A stretch of DNA of 64,000 bases from Pochonia chlamydosporia 170 (Eukaryota > Ascomycota > Sordariomycetes > Hypocreales > Clavicipitaceae), in NCBI RefSeq assembly GCF_001653235.2, contig NC_035792.1:5295153-5359152 (forward strand), written 5' to 3'. The notes beneath the pieces are model-generated. The model had not been told where the DNA came from and searched no databases. It saw only the letters and a program-made list of their open reading frames with translations. A program made the position numbers and the translations under genes. Position 1 is the first letter of the stretch. Each line of letters begins with the position of its first letter. This document shows, one piece after another, positions 1 to 11,110 of this stretch.

Positions 1-195
1 CGCACAGTCTTGCTGCTATATATTTAAGAGCGCCGTAGAGAACTGTGGCTATGATACATTGGGCGATCCGAAACCAGACGAGCTACTTATCAGGCGCGTG
101 GGTTATTTATTCCACATGTTGAGACGATCAGTCTTGGCTTCTGGCCGTGTGTGTCGTTTCCCGTGCACAGCCACATAGATCGCCGGTTGCCGCAC

Positions 196-508
196 TGTTT
201 CCTTGGAAAACTTTCGCCATCTTGAAGGGGGTGACCATTGAAAGGGTCGTTTGAAGGAGATGGACAACACATGTTCAGGGACAGACTTATTCAATACTAA
301 AGATTGTCCAGTGGCGGCATAAGTTGCCATCGTGTCCTAATTTATTCAGGGTATCGCCTGGAGCGGTCACTGGGACGGGCGGATTGTGGTATTCCTTCAG
401 CTCCGTCGCTTTTGGCGCTACCGTTTTGTTAGGCTCCACTCTGCTTGAGCCGAAACTTGACATGTGGAGGTCTGGCGTAGGAGGCTGAAATCGTATGCAG
501 TTTAAGGT
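196..508 (+). repeat. Dispersed repeat Z, diverged copy 1
   Basis: This stretch aligns along its length with 35590-35960 and, inverted, with 12400-12770. The shared text includes the run around AACTTTCGCCATCTTGAAG and the segment from GCATAAGTTGCCA to the CTGGGACGG(G/A)CGGATTGTGG region. Substitutions and small indels are scattered, so this copy is older than the other two, which are essentially identical to each other. Open frames in the three copies do not match in sequence, so I read it as a non-coding repeat of unknown class. Confidence 0.7.
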
Positions 509-660
509 TGCGGCTTTCAAGTACATCCCACATTGGAAAAACGGAAACCCCCTCATCAGAGTTCTGAGTCCTGGGCAGGAAGGGGTGATTGACGACAGGG
601 ATGGCGGCCGCCACAGGAGCAAGGTTTGGCCTCCAAGCATTGGTACCACTATGTACGATT

Positions 661-690
661 GATTCAGGTGGATTCAGGTGGATTTAGGTG
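661..690 (+). repeat. 10-bp tandem repeat, three units
   Basis: Three direct units of GATTCAGGTG, the third with T for C. It is a minor microsatellite-like tract. A similar GGTGGATTTAGG motif recurs at 9493-9505. Confidence 0.7.
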
Positions 691-699
691 GGAACTGCA

Positions 700-1950
700 G
701 GGATGCATCGCTTAAACAGATCTGTGTGAGCCTGGTGAACAGCCTTAGCCAATTTCCAAGAGGCCCTTTCTGCACCAAGGCGACCCGCAGCTGTGCCATA
801 GTTTCAGGTCTTCACACTCACTATTTTCACTATTAGGAGCTCTGATATAGAAATAGGGAAACAGGGATATATATGTGGTATTGGCCCAAGTGTACGTTGT
901 AAATGATGGTTAGGATGGGTAAACTGCGTATCTACTTTACCCCTATGACAGAAGCCTCACACTTTTCAGGTAGTCAACAATTGTAGCTATAGCCTGGTAA
1001 AGGACTCCACCCCTAAACCCACTATATTTTGCCCTGCAGTAAGTCATCAAGCGATTTTCTGCCAACCCCAACTTTTCCCCACTCCCGGCCGCCACGGGTA
1101 CTCGGCGAGACAAAAGTGCCATCCATCCCTGAATTGTGGTGTGAAGTCAGTTTGGTGAACCGAGAAGACAGCCAGCCATACCCTTCGAATTTATCCGACG
1201 GTCATTTGGCACTGAGCTCGTGCACCTGAAAAGCACTATGTGGGTCTGAGACAAGCCAGAAAAAGCTACGCCCGCCTTGGAAGGTTCAGAGACGACAACT
1301 TTTGAATCCGTCTACGGAAAGAAATGGAAACCGATTGCATAAAGGCTTGTGTGGCGCCAGTGCAGGGCTTCCAACCTCATACTCATTGGCCTGGGCAACG
1401 GTTTATTGTGAATGGCTTCCCTGTTGGCAATATTGTACTCAGTCCTCAAATGGATTAAGTCCGAGCATAAATAGTTCTGGTCCCAGAAAACTACCTAAGC
1501 ACTCAACAACTGGAAATATTGCTGAACTAGAACTAGATTGGCCATGCGTTGTTTAATTGGTCGATACTCGCCAGCTCTACTCGTTTACTGGTGGCTTTCG
1601 GTTTCCACCCGCCATCTTGGCCTTCGATGTTCCAGGCATGGCAAGAGCCGTGGTCTGGTAATTCGCATGGAGGCCGGATTCGGTGCTAGGTGGTCGTTGT
1701 GGGTCTTCATGCACGAACCATACAAGTGGTTACAGTTTGGAAGTCAGGAACACAAGAATCAATCAAGGTCGCTGACTCTGGCCACATAATCATTACATAA
1801 CCCCAGCATGAAGTAAAGAACTCCGGTCTATCTAACATTCAGCGCCGTTTTAATTGCGCATCCTATCGTCAGTCTAACTTACAACACAAAATATACTCAC
1901 ATCCGATAATCTAAAATGACCTCCCATGTTACGCGACCGTTGTGCGATAA
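700..1950. other. Gene-free stretch
   Basis: Short open frames exist (for example at 1302-1556 and 1538-1789), but none has a recognisable domain, plausible splice context or a second copy in the window. No mobile-element ends were seen. Confidence 0.5.
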
Positions 1951-1954
1951 CAAC

Positions 1955-2474
1955 ACAAAATACACGCACGCCAAGCAGCCTAAATTATTACACCTGTATA
2001 TGACACATTGGTATCCACCCCAAACACAGCCTCAAGCTTAAACGCTCCACACCCGGAGGCGAATCGCTACCGAGCTCGTCGAACCGTGGCTGAGTGCGCA
2101 CAATCACCAAACTCCAGGGCTACGTAGAAGTGGACCCTCGCCCATACACACGTCACTCACAGATTGTCGTTTGCGGACGAGGCGCATAGACTGCTTCATC
2201 AAACAGTCAGTATTTCGTATTAATATCAAAAATTAGTTTCATATAACTAACTATATATATATATATATCAGAGAGCAAGAATCCCCACAGCTACTGGTCC
2301 CCGCGACTGGAGCCTGAATCGTCAGCGACCTGAACCTGGATCAGCGAGTTTCCTCCATGTGCGCCTCCAATCCTCGGGATGATTCGCCCCGATGTTGCGA
2401 CCGGACTGCCGGCGTTACATCCTCTAGCAAGGTAGAAGAGAACTTCGTATCGACTTCACAACATTCAGAGTCCT
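1955..2474 (-). repeat. Dispersed repeat X, diverged copy 1
   Basis: The reverse complement aligns with 17351-17877 and 34912-35398. Shared text includes TTGCTAGAGGATGTAACGCC, CACATGGAGGAAACT and GGGGACCAG(C/T)AGCTGTGG, and the AT-rich block near 2250. This copy has many substitutions, a duplicated 6-bp TCAGGT, and lacks part of the middle present at 17.65 kb. The open frame in the 17.4-kb copy is interrupted here, so coding function is doubtful. The repeat class is unknown. Confidence 0.7.
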
Positions 2475-3296
2475 TCAACGAGCTGGGGATGTGTCGTGAC
2501 CTAGCTGTTCTGTGGATAATTGCGGCCGTTGGTTCTGTTATCCTGTATGTCAATACGCACAAAACCTCGTAGGCTGGTTTGCTAACGGAATATGAAGTGT
2601 CATATTATATATATGTCTGCGGGAGTTTTGGGGCGAATAGCCGTAATCGTGGCATCCGATTTCCACATGACTCCGCCGTCGCTCGCATCGTCTTCTTGCT
2701 CGATTCTCAATGTGTCACATCAAAGGACTTCTCCCATTTGACGTTACTGTCGGGTAGAGGATGGGAAGGTATTGCCAGCTGCCTGGTGGGTCATCAACTA
2801 TTGTTCACCATCTGCGTAGGGAGCACAACATCATCATACCTGGAAAAGAGGAAGTCAGGAGGGGAAGAACACAGAATCGCCTAGAAGACATCGCTACCAT
2901 CCTTACGCAAGAAACTACATAATGGCGGACAGGCCAAAACGATCGCCTTCGGTCGGGAATACGCTCCTATCACGGCACCAGTTGTGCGTCAAACCCAGAA
3001 GGAGGTTATCAACCCCTATGACTGGCTGTGTAAATGTTGGTTGGCAATTGTATCAAAAGCTGTCATCCTCGGGCACCACATATCGTGGCTCTGGGTGCTT
3101 AAAATGTGGCTGCGATGTAACCGGCTATTGATAAGTTCAAATCCATAGTGAGCCCGGTGTTTAAGTCGAGATTCAGCTTCATTCCGTAGTTTCAGGTCGG
3201 GATTATCAAGATCAGCGCTCCTAATAGTCCAAACAGTCAGTCTGGAAACCTCAGACTGGACTGTTGGTCTGTCCGTTATCGTCAGACCAGACGGTC
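2475..3296. other. Gene-free stretch with an imperfect hairpin
   Basis: No gene recognised. At about 3233-3274 an imperfect inverted repeat pairs AACAGTC-x-GTCTG with CAGAC-xx-GACTGTT around a short loop. It lies just left of the hAT-A terminus and resembles the GTCTG/CAGAC-rich subterminal repeats of hAT-G. Confidence 0.5.
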
Positions 3297-6229
3297 CAGT
3301 GCTGTAAACGATCCTGGATCGTTAAGCCTTAACGATATCGATCTCAGATTTATCGATATCGATATCGTTAAGGTTTGAGAATCCTCACGTAAGCATGAAG
3401 CTGATCATTGCCCACATAAGATTAGAAGCCTTGTGTATGTAAGTTCTAAGTGAATTAGTATAAAATCTGTGTAACGGGCTGAGCCGTTGATATGCACTCG
3501 GCTGATGCCAATGCTCATAACGCCACCAAATGAAGGTCTCACAGTCTGCCCCTGAGCATCGACTACCTTATGTAACCTTAACTAAGTAGCCAGCTCCTCG
3601 AGAGCTTCGAGTTTCTCTTCTCTGCAATGCAATCAATTTTTTGGTTTTAACACACTTGTGGCTGAATAAGTCCCGTCCGTGCCCCTTACAATCTGCGCCT
3701 GAGTGGCTCTAAAGCACGCTTGTCTTCTGATTTCACGCACACTTCTCCTTTAATCTGTAAAAATAGTTAACTTCCTGCCTGAATAATGCCTGACAATACC
3801 AATCATGTCGTTGACGTCGCCGACGATGGCTTTGAGGTTGAGAACGCGCTCTTACCGTTTGATAGCGACCAGATATCAAATCTACGACCCTCTGACTCAG
3901 CTTCGCAAGTATCTAAGGTTACTTCCACGAGCACTACTTCCTCCTCCTCTTCTAAGCGTAAGCGTACGCTTCGGTCGGATGTCTGGGTATATTGTAGAGA
4001 GGGTAGGGAGGAGGACGGCGAATTAATTCAGCATAAGACAGGTCGCTATTACTACTGTAAGCTCTGCTCAGCGGGGTATACTAACTCAGAAGCTGCTTGG
4101 AGCCATCTGAAGTCAGCGTATGGTATTGTGAAGCCGGAGGAAGCGTCCAAGAGAGCAACCACGGCTGCTAACAGCCCTTTAAAGCGAAGTTTTGCAGCTA
4201 CGGCTTTAAAGATGGCTGCTCAGAAGGAGCGAGTGGCCCAGGCGACAATGGGCGATATCATTAACCAAGAGCGTTTTAATGAAGCCTTAGTGCGGTTGAT
4301 TGTAATGCGTAATCTACCTATCAGCGCCGTTGAATGGCCAGAGTTAGAAGATCTGCTTAAAGCTACAAACCCAGCCGTAGACGGTCAGCTACTTCAATCG
4401 CGCGGAACTCTTCCAAAGCTAATAGAGAAGTCATTTGATACTCACCGCCAGGTCCTCAAGACAAAGCTACAACGCTGCCCCTTAAGATCCACCTTGCTGT
4501 TGATTGTTGGTCGTCGCCAAACCGCAAAAGCCTCATGGCTATCTGTGCGCAGTTTGTTGATGATGGAAAACTCCAGAAGGCGTTGATCGCGCTGCCTGAG
4601 TTACAATCTCATACTGGCAAAGAGACAGCCAGCGCTATTATTCGAACTCTTAACTCTTATGAGATCTTCCACCTACTAGGCTATATTGTCAGCGATAATG
4701 CCTCCGGAAATGATAAGATGATGAGGTTTGTGGAAGAATCAAGAGGCGGAGCTTATGAGGCAGAACACTATCGAATAAGGTGCTTTGGCCATATTCTTAA
4801 CCTCGCTGCTCAAGCCTTCCTTTTTGCAAAGGACAAGTCGGCAGTTAATGAAGCTATTCGACAGATCAAGGATTCTGCTACTGACGTAGACGACAACCTT
4901 ACGGCTCATCTACGCTCGGCAGAAGCAGCTGGCTGGAGGCAGATGGGCGCCCTTGGTAAGCTTCATAACATTGAAGTCCACTTTCGCGCGTCTGACGCTC
5001 GTTACAATGAGTTCAAGAAGCTTGCAAAAGGCAGGGTACTACCACAAGAAAATGCAACGCGCTGGAACAGCTGGTATAAGGTTGTGGACGTCGCCCGGCA
5101 GGAGGTTATGCGCAGCGCAATTACTATCTACTGTCAGCGCTACTCGCAAGATCTTCAAGACGATACACTTGACAGTGACGACTGGCAAGTTATCAACGAT
5201 ACCTATAACTTCCTCTCCACCTTTAACCGCGCGACTTTGCTCACGCAAGGCGACAGCGCGACAATTGACAAGGTTATTCATACAATGGATATTATTACCA
5301 AAGTTTACAAGAACGAGACGGTACGTTAGCTATACTAATTTTACTTATATATCAGTGATATCACTAACGTTTTGTGCGTTAGGAACGTGCAAAGTTGCTC
5401 AATAAGCCGCGATACCTCTCTGCCCTCATGACTAGCTGGTACCTTTTTGATAAGTACTATGCCAAAACCTCTGACAGCTCGGTCTATGCCGCTGCGCTCC
5501 TCCTCCATCCCTCCTTCCGCTTACAATATATACAAGATAACTGGGATAAAAGCTGGAGGGAGCCGGCGCTAAGAGCCGCAAGGAACCTTTGGAAGGAACA
5601 GTACGCCACGCGCCAAGTTGATAAGTTACAAACTAGTGGTGCTGAGAGATCTTCAACAGCGACGTCAGCTGAGCCATCTGCCTTTGACTTGGCGATGGGC
5701 CAGATGAAGCTCGCCGCACCTGTTGAAGATGAGTTTGAGCTATTTATTAAACAGGCTCAAAGTACGCTACCTGCCAGCACGACTGCGCTTGAGTGGTGGC
5801 TGGATCCAGCTCGCAAGAAGGACTACCCGCGACTCTATTACATGGCAGTAGATATACTTTCCATACCTGCTATGAGCGCCGAGCCTGAGCGTATCTTTTC
5901 TGGAGCTAGGCGGACAGTTACATGGACACGCTTTTGTCTTGGATCTAGTGCTATTGAGCGCTCAGAGTGCTTAAGGAGCTGGATACGGGCAAAAGTCACA
6001 ATACCTGAGCAACTACTATTCACTGAGGTCGGCAGCGGTGAGATTGCAATAGAGATGGATTGAGTAATTAAACAAACTTCTTGAATTTGAAGTTTACTGC
6101 CCTTTTAAAAACAGTATGAGTTTACTAAGCAATCCTTAACGATATCGATCTAACCGATCAATAGGCTTATCGATCAAATCTTAACGATCCTGACACTCAG
6201 ATCGATAATTTTGATCGTTTACAGCACTG
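3297..6229 (+). mobile_element. hAT-A DNA transposon (about 2.9 kb)
   Basis: The element is bounded by 17-bp perfect terminal inverted repeats, CAGTGCTGTAAACGATC at 3297-3313 and its complement at 6213-6229. Inside both ends lie repeated ATCGATATCG/AACGATC motifs, typical of hAT subterminal binding sites. A transposase fills the middle. The 8-bp flanks (AGACGGTC on the left, TCAGGAAG on the right) do not match, so no target-site duplication supports a simple insertion. One side may have recombined or diverged. Confidence 0.85.
3786..6063 (+). pseudogene. hAT-A transposase with one frameshift
   Basis: This is the cut-and-paste transposase of hAT-A. The N-terminal part has a Ser-rich stretch, then a BED-type finger (YYYCKLCSAGY with distal H). 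The central RNase-H-like region includes HLAVDCWSS, a GYIVSDNASGND motif and the RCFGHILNLAAQ helix. The C-terminal dimerisation domain reads ALEWWLDPARKK then LSIPAMSAEPERIFSGARR. The reading frame shifts once near 4470-4485. After that the second frame runs to a 62-bp intron at 5321-5382 (GTACGT...GCGTTAG), and the last exon ends at 6063. Apart from the shift all hAT regions are present, so it is recently dead or the shift is a sequencing error. The start at 3786 is the first ATG in frame with the finger. Confidence 0.85.
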
Positions 6230-6257
6230 TCAGGAAGTAGGCACGAATCCTGGCTCT

Positions 6258-6820
6258 CAGTGATGGATAGAAACGTATTGAAACTGAAACAGAGCTCAGT
6301 GTCAGTTTCAATCACTGAAACGGAAGTCTGTTCCGGTTTCGTTTCATATGTTTCATATGTTTCATACTTATCCTTCATCTGGCCGAGAAGCAACGTATGA
6401 ACACGCTGTAAACTGGATAACTTGACCAATTATCTAGTTACTGAACTTGAATGACAATCTGCGTGACAAAACTCATCCGTGATGCCCTTCTTGCGCGGTT
6501 TGTCGAGGTCAGGTTTTCGCATCGTCGGATTTACAAAGTGGGGCTGACATTTCAAAAGTTCCGAGTCTGAGTTAAGTTCAGCATAAAAAGAGCGCTTTAA
6601 ACAAGTTTGGTGGCATTTCAAAGCCAGATATGGAGATATTAAACCAGAGAATTGCATAGTGACATTTACATTGGGAGTTATGGCGATATTTATACTATAT
6701 ACTGAAACTTACTGAAACTCTGAAACTGAAACCGCAAGGCGTTTCAGTGAAACGATACAGAGCACAGTTTCATATCATATGAAACTGTATCTGAAACGTC
6801 TATGTTTCTATCCATCACTG
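6258..6820. mobile_element. hAT-like MITE (B)
   Basis: A 563-bp element with 17-bp terminal inverted repeats: CAGTGATGGATAGAAAC at the left and its complement at the right end. Many GAAAC/GTTTC and TTTCATATG motifs lie in inverted and direct orientation near both ends, a layout seen in non-autonomous hAT elements. It has no transposase. The 8-bp flanks (CTGGCTCT and TCGTCCCG) are not identical, so the target duplication is lost or the ends are slightly misjudged. The left end is only 28 bp from the right end of hAT-A. Confidence 0.75.
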
Positions 6821-7135
6821 TCGTCCCGCAAAACTACCAAGCTACTTCCGCCTTAACTGCTACCGCTTTATCCAACAAGCATATCGTTTTAAGCGTGAGC
6901 CCACTGACATCCTTTCCTCCAGGCATTGAGAGTTGGGTGCGTTTGGCTATGGTGACAGCCCCGATATCCTGACCGCCTCGCTATGCACTTTCCGAGTCGT
7001 GTTGACCAAGGACCAGGTGCCCAGTCGCCTGACACCCATGTAATTGGATAAAGATTCTGTCCAGGACACATACACATTTCCTGCCTTCTCTCGAGTAACC
7101 CTCTCGTCTAAAACAGTGTTTTTCGCGTCGCGTCC

Positions 7136-7921
7136 ATGAGTGCCAACACAGATGCTGAAGGCGATGGCATGACTACGCCAACCGCTGGTCGAGGAACTGA
7201 ACGTATCCGGGGAAGACGCAATCAATTTCGTCCGTCTCAAGGGGATAGTGCACGAACATCCAATGTATGTCAGATTTGCAGGCTTGAAAAGGTCGAATGT
7301 GGTGGTCAGTGGCTCTGCCAGAATTGCGCCAGACGGCATTTGAATTGCACGTCTGCAACAGCTGATAGGCGGAAATTGTATTCTCCTTTGTATGTCATCA
7401 CTTGCAACCCAGTGTTAGTCTTTCGTGTTGTTGAGCTGATATAGTGGCGGTTTGACCTTTGCAATAGAGATATACTGAAGCTGCAACGAGCCGTCACTTA
7501 CAATGAGAGCAAGCGGCTAGATGCAAAACAACTATGTGAGTGTGGCTTAGTCACTGGAGAGAAAATTTGGCGTCGCTGATTTTGTATACCGCCCAGTTTG
7601 GGACCCTACTTCAACTGACTTGAACGAACACACCGCACGCCCACCGGCGCTGGATGACATTGCGATGGCATCTGCGCGATCGCAAAGTCTAGTACGGCCC
7701 AGATATCAAGCCTCTGAAAAATCTTCAGTCGATCGTCGGACAAATGACATGGTATCTTCATACACCACTTTCTATTGTTGGCGAGTCTCCACCTAGTACG
7801 TATACCTATGCGTGAACTTGCAAGTGAAAGAGAGCCAACTAACTAGGTGATAGCAAGGACCGCTCCGGATGCGGCACTCTCCTCCAGTGATAATATTGAT
7901 TCCGAGGTTCGCAGCCTCTGA
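7136..7921 (+). CDS. Zn(II)2Cys6 transcription factor, N-terminal part or short gene
   Basis: The protein carries a canonical fungal binuclear zinc cluster: Cys45, 48, 55, 61, 64 and 71, spaced C-x2-C-x6-C-x5-C-x2-C-x6-C. This family binds DNA at CGG-type sites in the nucleus. I read exon 1 as 7136-7389, intron GTATGT...AATAG, exon 2 as 7468-7535, intron GTGAGT with GCTGAT branch and GCCCAG acceptor, exon 3 as 7597-7751. All phases fit. A fourth exon 7847-7921 is possible but its acceptor is poor. The product is only about 160-185 residues and has no middle-homology or fungal-specific regulatory domain, so the gene is probably truncated. Transposon remnants follow at once. The missing half may resemble the gene at 32741, but that is speculation. 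Confidence 0.65.
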
Positions 7922-8033
7922 ATCTCACGGGCAAGCAATCGTGCATGCAGTAACTCTCCAAATATCAAGATCTCACCGTCAGGGCTAAGTCGGCTGCATT
8001 AGATACTTGTCCGGAGCAGACTTGCAAACAAAT

Positions 8034-8069
8034 AATCAAATCAAATTGACACTCTGATTTGATTTGATT
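8034..8069. repeat. AATCAAAT hairpin
   Basis: A 13-bp perfect inverted repeat, AATCAAATCAAAT and its complement, separated by 10 bp. Further TTTGATTT units follow to 8110. It could be the subterminal region of an unrecognised transposon. Confidence 0.7.
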
Positions 8070-8184
8070 TAAGTATACTAGCCACGGATTTGATTTAATT
8101 TGATTTGACTTCATCCCAATTTGATATATTTGCCTCATTTGACATCATTTGGATATCTCTATGTCAACATACCTGGGCACAATA

Positions 8185-8268
8185 ACTTGTTATAACCATG
8201 GTTTTTGGTTTATAACCATAACCATACCGAAAATTTGGGTATATGGTTATAACCATATATAACCATCT
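8185..8268. repeat. TATAACCAT subterminal-like repeats
   Basis: Several direct and inverted copies of TATAACCAT(A) occur within about 80 bp, directly before the hAT-C coding remnant. This fits the 5' subterminal region of that element. No matching right end was found. Confidence 0.6.
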
Positions 8269-8368
8269 TGGCGTCTTGGCGCCTTGGCACTAATTTCTGG
8301 GGAAAATTTCTGCAAAAGCCCCGATTCAACTATGTTTAATCCTCTAATCTACCCTATCTGCCGCTGCT

Positions 8369-8835
8369 ATGTCTTCGGACGCTTCGTCCAGTATCGTCTC
8401 TGCTGCGCAAACATCAGCGCCGGCAACGCCATTACATTTCGATGTTATTTTCAAGGTCGAGTATGTCGGTAAGCCCAACACCACGCTCAAATCCGGGGTC
8501 CAGCGTCGAAAGCAGTTTACCTGCAGGCAATGTAATTCGTGGAGTACACCTCACCGAACGAATGCTGTCAAGCACGTTCTCTCTGTCCATCCGCTGTCCA
8601 GGTCTTCTCAATCATCAGTGTCCGCGCCGATAGCACAGCGAGATATCTCGTCCATGTTTGTGCCGATAACTTCTCAGAATGGCCTCCGCAATAGCTTCAA
8701 TCAGCAAGCCTATCGGGAGGCCATCATTGGCCTGCTTACTCGACGTCGGATGCCTTTCTCGGCCGTTGAATGGAGCGAAATGAAGGATATGGCCCTGGCC
8801 TGCAACCCAGCTATTGAGGACCTCCTCATCAGGGT
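8369..8835 (+). pseudogene. hAT-C transposase, N-terminal fragment
   Basis: About 155 residues of a hAT transposase N-terminus: an Ala/Ser-rich start at ATG 8369, a BED-like finger (FTCRQCNSW, then H-x-H spacing in VKHVLSVH) and the conserved segment YREAIIGLL...FSAVEWSEM...CNPAIEDLL, which parallels FNEALVRLI...ISAVEWPEL...TNPAVDG in hAT-A. Homology stops near 8835 and runs into a GATAC/GATATCG simple repeat. The catalytic and dimerisation parts are absent, so it cannot encode an active enzyme. Confidence 0.75.
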
Positions 8836-8847
8836 GGTCGTCGATAT

Positions 8848-8913
8848 GATCGATACGATACGATACGATACGATATCGATATCGATGGGCGATATCGTCG
8901 ATATCGTCGATAT
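8848..8913. repeat. CGATA / TCGATATCG simple repeat
   Basis: About five CGATA units (8851-8875) are followed by interleaved ATCGATATCG and TCGTCGATATCG units. The tract lies exactly where hAT-C homology stops. It resembles the ATCGATATCG subterminal repeats of hAT-A. Confidence 0.75.
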
Positions 8914-8994
8914 GAACGAGCACGGACCACATGACTCAAATTACCCTCTCACCACTGTTTCAAGCTAAAATTATTTACATTGACATTGTGGAAA

Positions 8995-9357
8995 TTAACT
9001 ACTGTCTGTTCCGCGCGCCACTCCATTTTTCCTCCAATGCTTTAAACATTCTACCTTCTCAATAGTGTCCTCCCCAAGCTTCATCCGCTCCCATGATATA
9101 GTCCGCCGCGCCCCTGAGAATACCCTCTCTGCCTCTGCGCTCATCGCAGGAATTGACAGCACATTAACTGCAAGCTGCGAGAGTTTCGGCCAACGCTTGC
9201 GTTGCTGCGCATCTAGCCACCACTCAAGGGCAGGAATGTCAATGAGGATGGCAGGCTCGCTGGTGTACTCCTCATATTCATCCTTGCTCTGTGGTCGTGG
9301 AAAGTTCCGAAGCCTCTCAGCAATAATGTCAAACGCTTCCGGGCTACCCATGGTCAA
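8995..9357 (-). pseudogene. hAT-D transposase, C-terminal fragment
   Basis: A 120-residue open frame matching the hAT C-terminal dimerisation domain: IPALEWWLDAQQRKRWPKL, then VLSIPAMSAEAERVFSGARR and an E-x2-ECLKHW end. It is closely similar to the end of hAT-A but lies on the opposite strand to the N-terminal fragment hAT-C. Upstream exons are missing. It is either the remnant of a separate element or the inverted end of the same one. Confidence 0.8.
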
Positions 9358-9821
9358 GGCTCGAACCCACTACACTGGATAGCCACGTGGACCATCCATA
9401 AATGGTCCATCTCTATTAAATCCATCTTGTCGGCGCTCAGATTACATAATATCCATTACATTCGTGCTTGAAATGGATGTAATTGATGTATTTAGGTGGA
9501 TTTAGGGTAGGTTTTGAGGATATTGTCGGATAAAACTGCCTCTGTTGACAGAACAAGCAAACTTGGTGTAAATGCTGGTTGTCATGACGTCGGCTATGAG
9601 AACTGAGAATAGCCGGAAAAAGCAATTATTTGCTTCGGACGAAAGGAAGTGTTCTGATATTAAAAGGAGAGCTGCAGACTCTGTCTGCAGCTCGAACAAC
9701 AAGAATAACAATTTTGAAAAAGAGCTTAGTTAACAATGAGTCTCATAACGTGACACTCTCTGTAAAGATTTCATGACAACCAGAATGATATTTCCTAAAC
9801 GGGTTAGTCTTGGTGGTCTTG

Positions 9822-9902
9822 TTGGTCGGACCGGTCCGACCAACTGGTCCGACCAAAGTGGCTTGGTCTGGTCTGGTCTGACCCCCCAGACCAGACCAGA
9901 CC
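9822..9902. repeat. Compound palindrome (GGTCGGACC / GGTCTG)n
   Basis: Positions 9822-9843 form a perfect 22-bp palindrome centred on GGACCGGTCC. Positions 9865-9880 (GGTCTGGTCTGGTCTG) and 9887-9902 form a perfect 16-bp inverted repeat around ACCCCC. The GGTCTG unit is the same as in the ends of hAT-G. It may be the terminus of a lost or foldback-type element. Confidence 0.8.
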
Positions 9903-9989
9903 GGACCATTCCGATCACTGATTTGCACACCTTGGTTAATCGGGGGATGAAGTTGGACTATGCTACCTCCACGTGGTATCCCCTGGCAA

Positions 9990-10011
9990 TCTGGACGCAA
10001 AAGCGTCCAGA
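9990..10011. repeat. Perfect 9-bp-stem hairpin
   Basis: TCTGGACGC and its complement surround an AAAA loop. It lies about 90 bp right of the compound palindrome. Without a T-rich tail it is unlikely to be a classical terminator. Confidence 0.65.
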
Positions 10012-10019
10012 GCCAAATG

Positions 10020-10595
10020 CTAAAGCAGAGAGTTGATGGAAGGGTTCATTTTTCCCCGGAATGGACCGCATGTCGTGAAGTTGGCACGTGGCGGCGTGTC
10101 ACGACAAAGAGCCTAGAACAGCCTTGTCCATGGAGAGCAGCCATGGAAACATTACACAAGGCCAGTGGTAACATCAGAAGTACCGGGAGTGACACAGACA
10201 GAGGGCGACCAGACAGCGCAGAACAACACATGCTGAGCGAGAACGGCCATTTGGCCTATCAGTTACCGAAGTCAAGACATGAGCTAGACGACAAACCCTC
10301 GAACAAGCTAGAGAACAGCAATGTTGGACAATGCATACATGATACTGGTGAGCACAGAGAAAGAAAACCACGGATGCGGATGCGGATTCGGATGCGGATT
10401 TTATTTGCTTTCGACACGAGTTGTCAACGAGGATAATGTCAGCAGCGACGGACGCTGTGGCTGTCATTATTTATTTTTTTACTGGCTGAATTTAGCCAGC
10501 ACTATGAGTTATCAAAAGGAAGCTCAAATCGTTCATAAGGGCTTTACGAGAGTCGAGACGTGACCATTTGTCGAAGCAATAATAGATTCACCGAT
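10020..10595. other. Gene-free stretch
   Basis: An open frame of 158 residues spans 9960-10436, but its composition is biased and no domain is recognisable. A short CGGATG repeat lies at about 10375-10400. I see no supported gene. Confidence 0.4.
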
Positions 10596-10644
10596 GAGGC
10601 CCTCTGGGCGAATTCCCCTGGCGTAATATCCCTACCTACCTAGG
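10596..10644 (+). repeat. LINE 3'-end hairpin relic
   Basis: The sequence GAGGCCCTCTGGGCG...CCCCTGGCGTAATA is a diverged copy of the GGCCCTCTAGGG...CCCTCCGGGCGT end seen at 49052-49081 and 62277-62310. A short CCTA repeat follows, as expected for a LINE tail. Confidence 0.55.
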
Positions 10645-10875
10645 TCAATCATGAGACTTGGCAAAATGAACTGTACCCTTGTCACGAAATTGAACTCGAC
10701 CGCCCGTACAGTGTTGCACAACTTAGAACTCTACTCAAGGTAATTGGACTTGGCCATATACTTCGTATCCTAAAGTAGTGAGGTTCAGTATTTACTGAAG
10801 AAACGGATTGTGCTAATAAAAGTATCAGATACAAATGTATTCCAAGACTGCTCTCGTACAGTACCAGCAGCTAGT

Positions 10876-11110
10876 TGTAAGGGGCTGCGCCGCTGTTTGT
10901 TCAACATAAGGGTGCCGTATGATTGTCTATCTAAAGCTAGGGAGAAAGAAAGGAGAAGAGCAAGCTCGAGGCGAGCCTCGAGCTTGCGCAGTTAAGTTGC
11001 AGTGGCAACTTAGGCGAAATTAATCCAATTACACAACCGACCGTCTGCACGGCGCCGAAGCTCCGGGCCCGGCAGAGCCGGGTCCACAGCATCGGGCATA
11101 GCCCGTGACA
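10876..11110 (-). repeat. Isolated Gypsy LTR (family A)
   Basis: This 235-bp sequence matches the LTRs of the tandem Gypsy elements at 18736 and 23966. On the plus strand it runs from TGTAAGGGGCTGCGCC to GCCCGTGACA. No gag or pol is attached, so it looks like a solo LTR left by LTR-LTR recombination. The 5-bp flanks (CTAGT and GTACG) do not match. Directly to its right is a fragment like the right end of hAT-H. Confidence 0.85.

Noticed and set aside
9960..10436. 158-residue open frame near the palindromes
   Set aside because: Low-complexity end (repeated RM units from a CGGATG microsatellite) and no homology recognised.
10876..11110. 5-bp target duplication around the isolated LTR
   Set aside because: CTAGT and GTACG do not match even when the borders are shifted by one or two bases.
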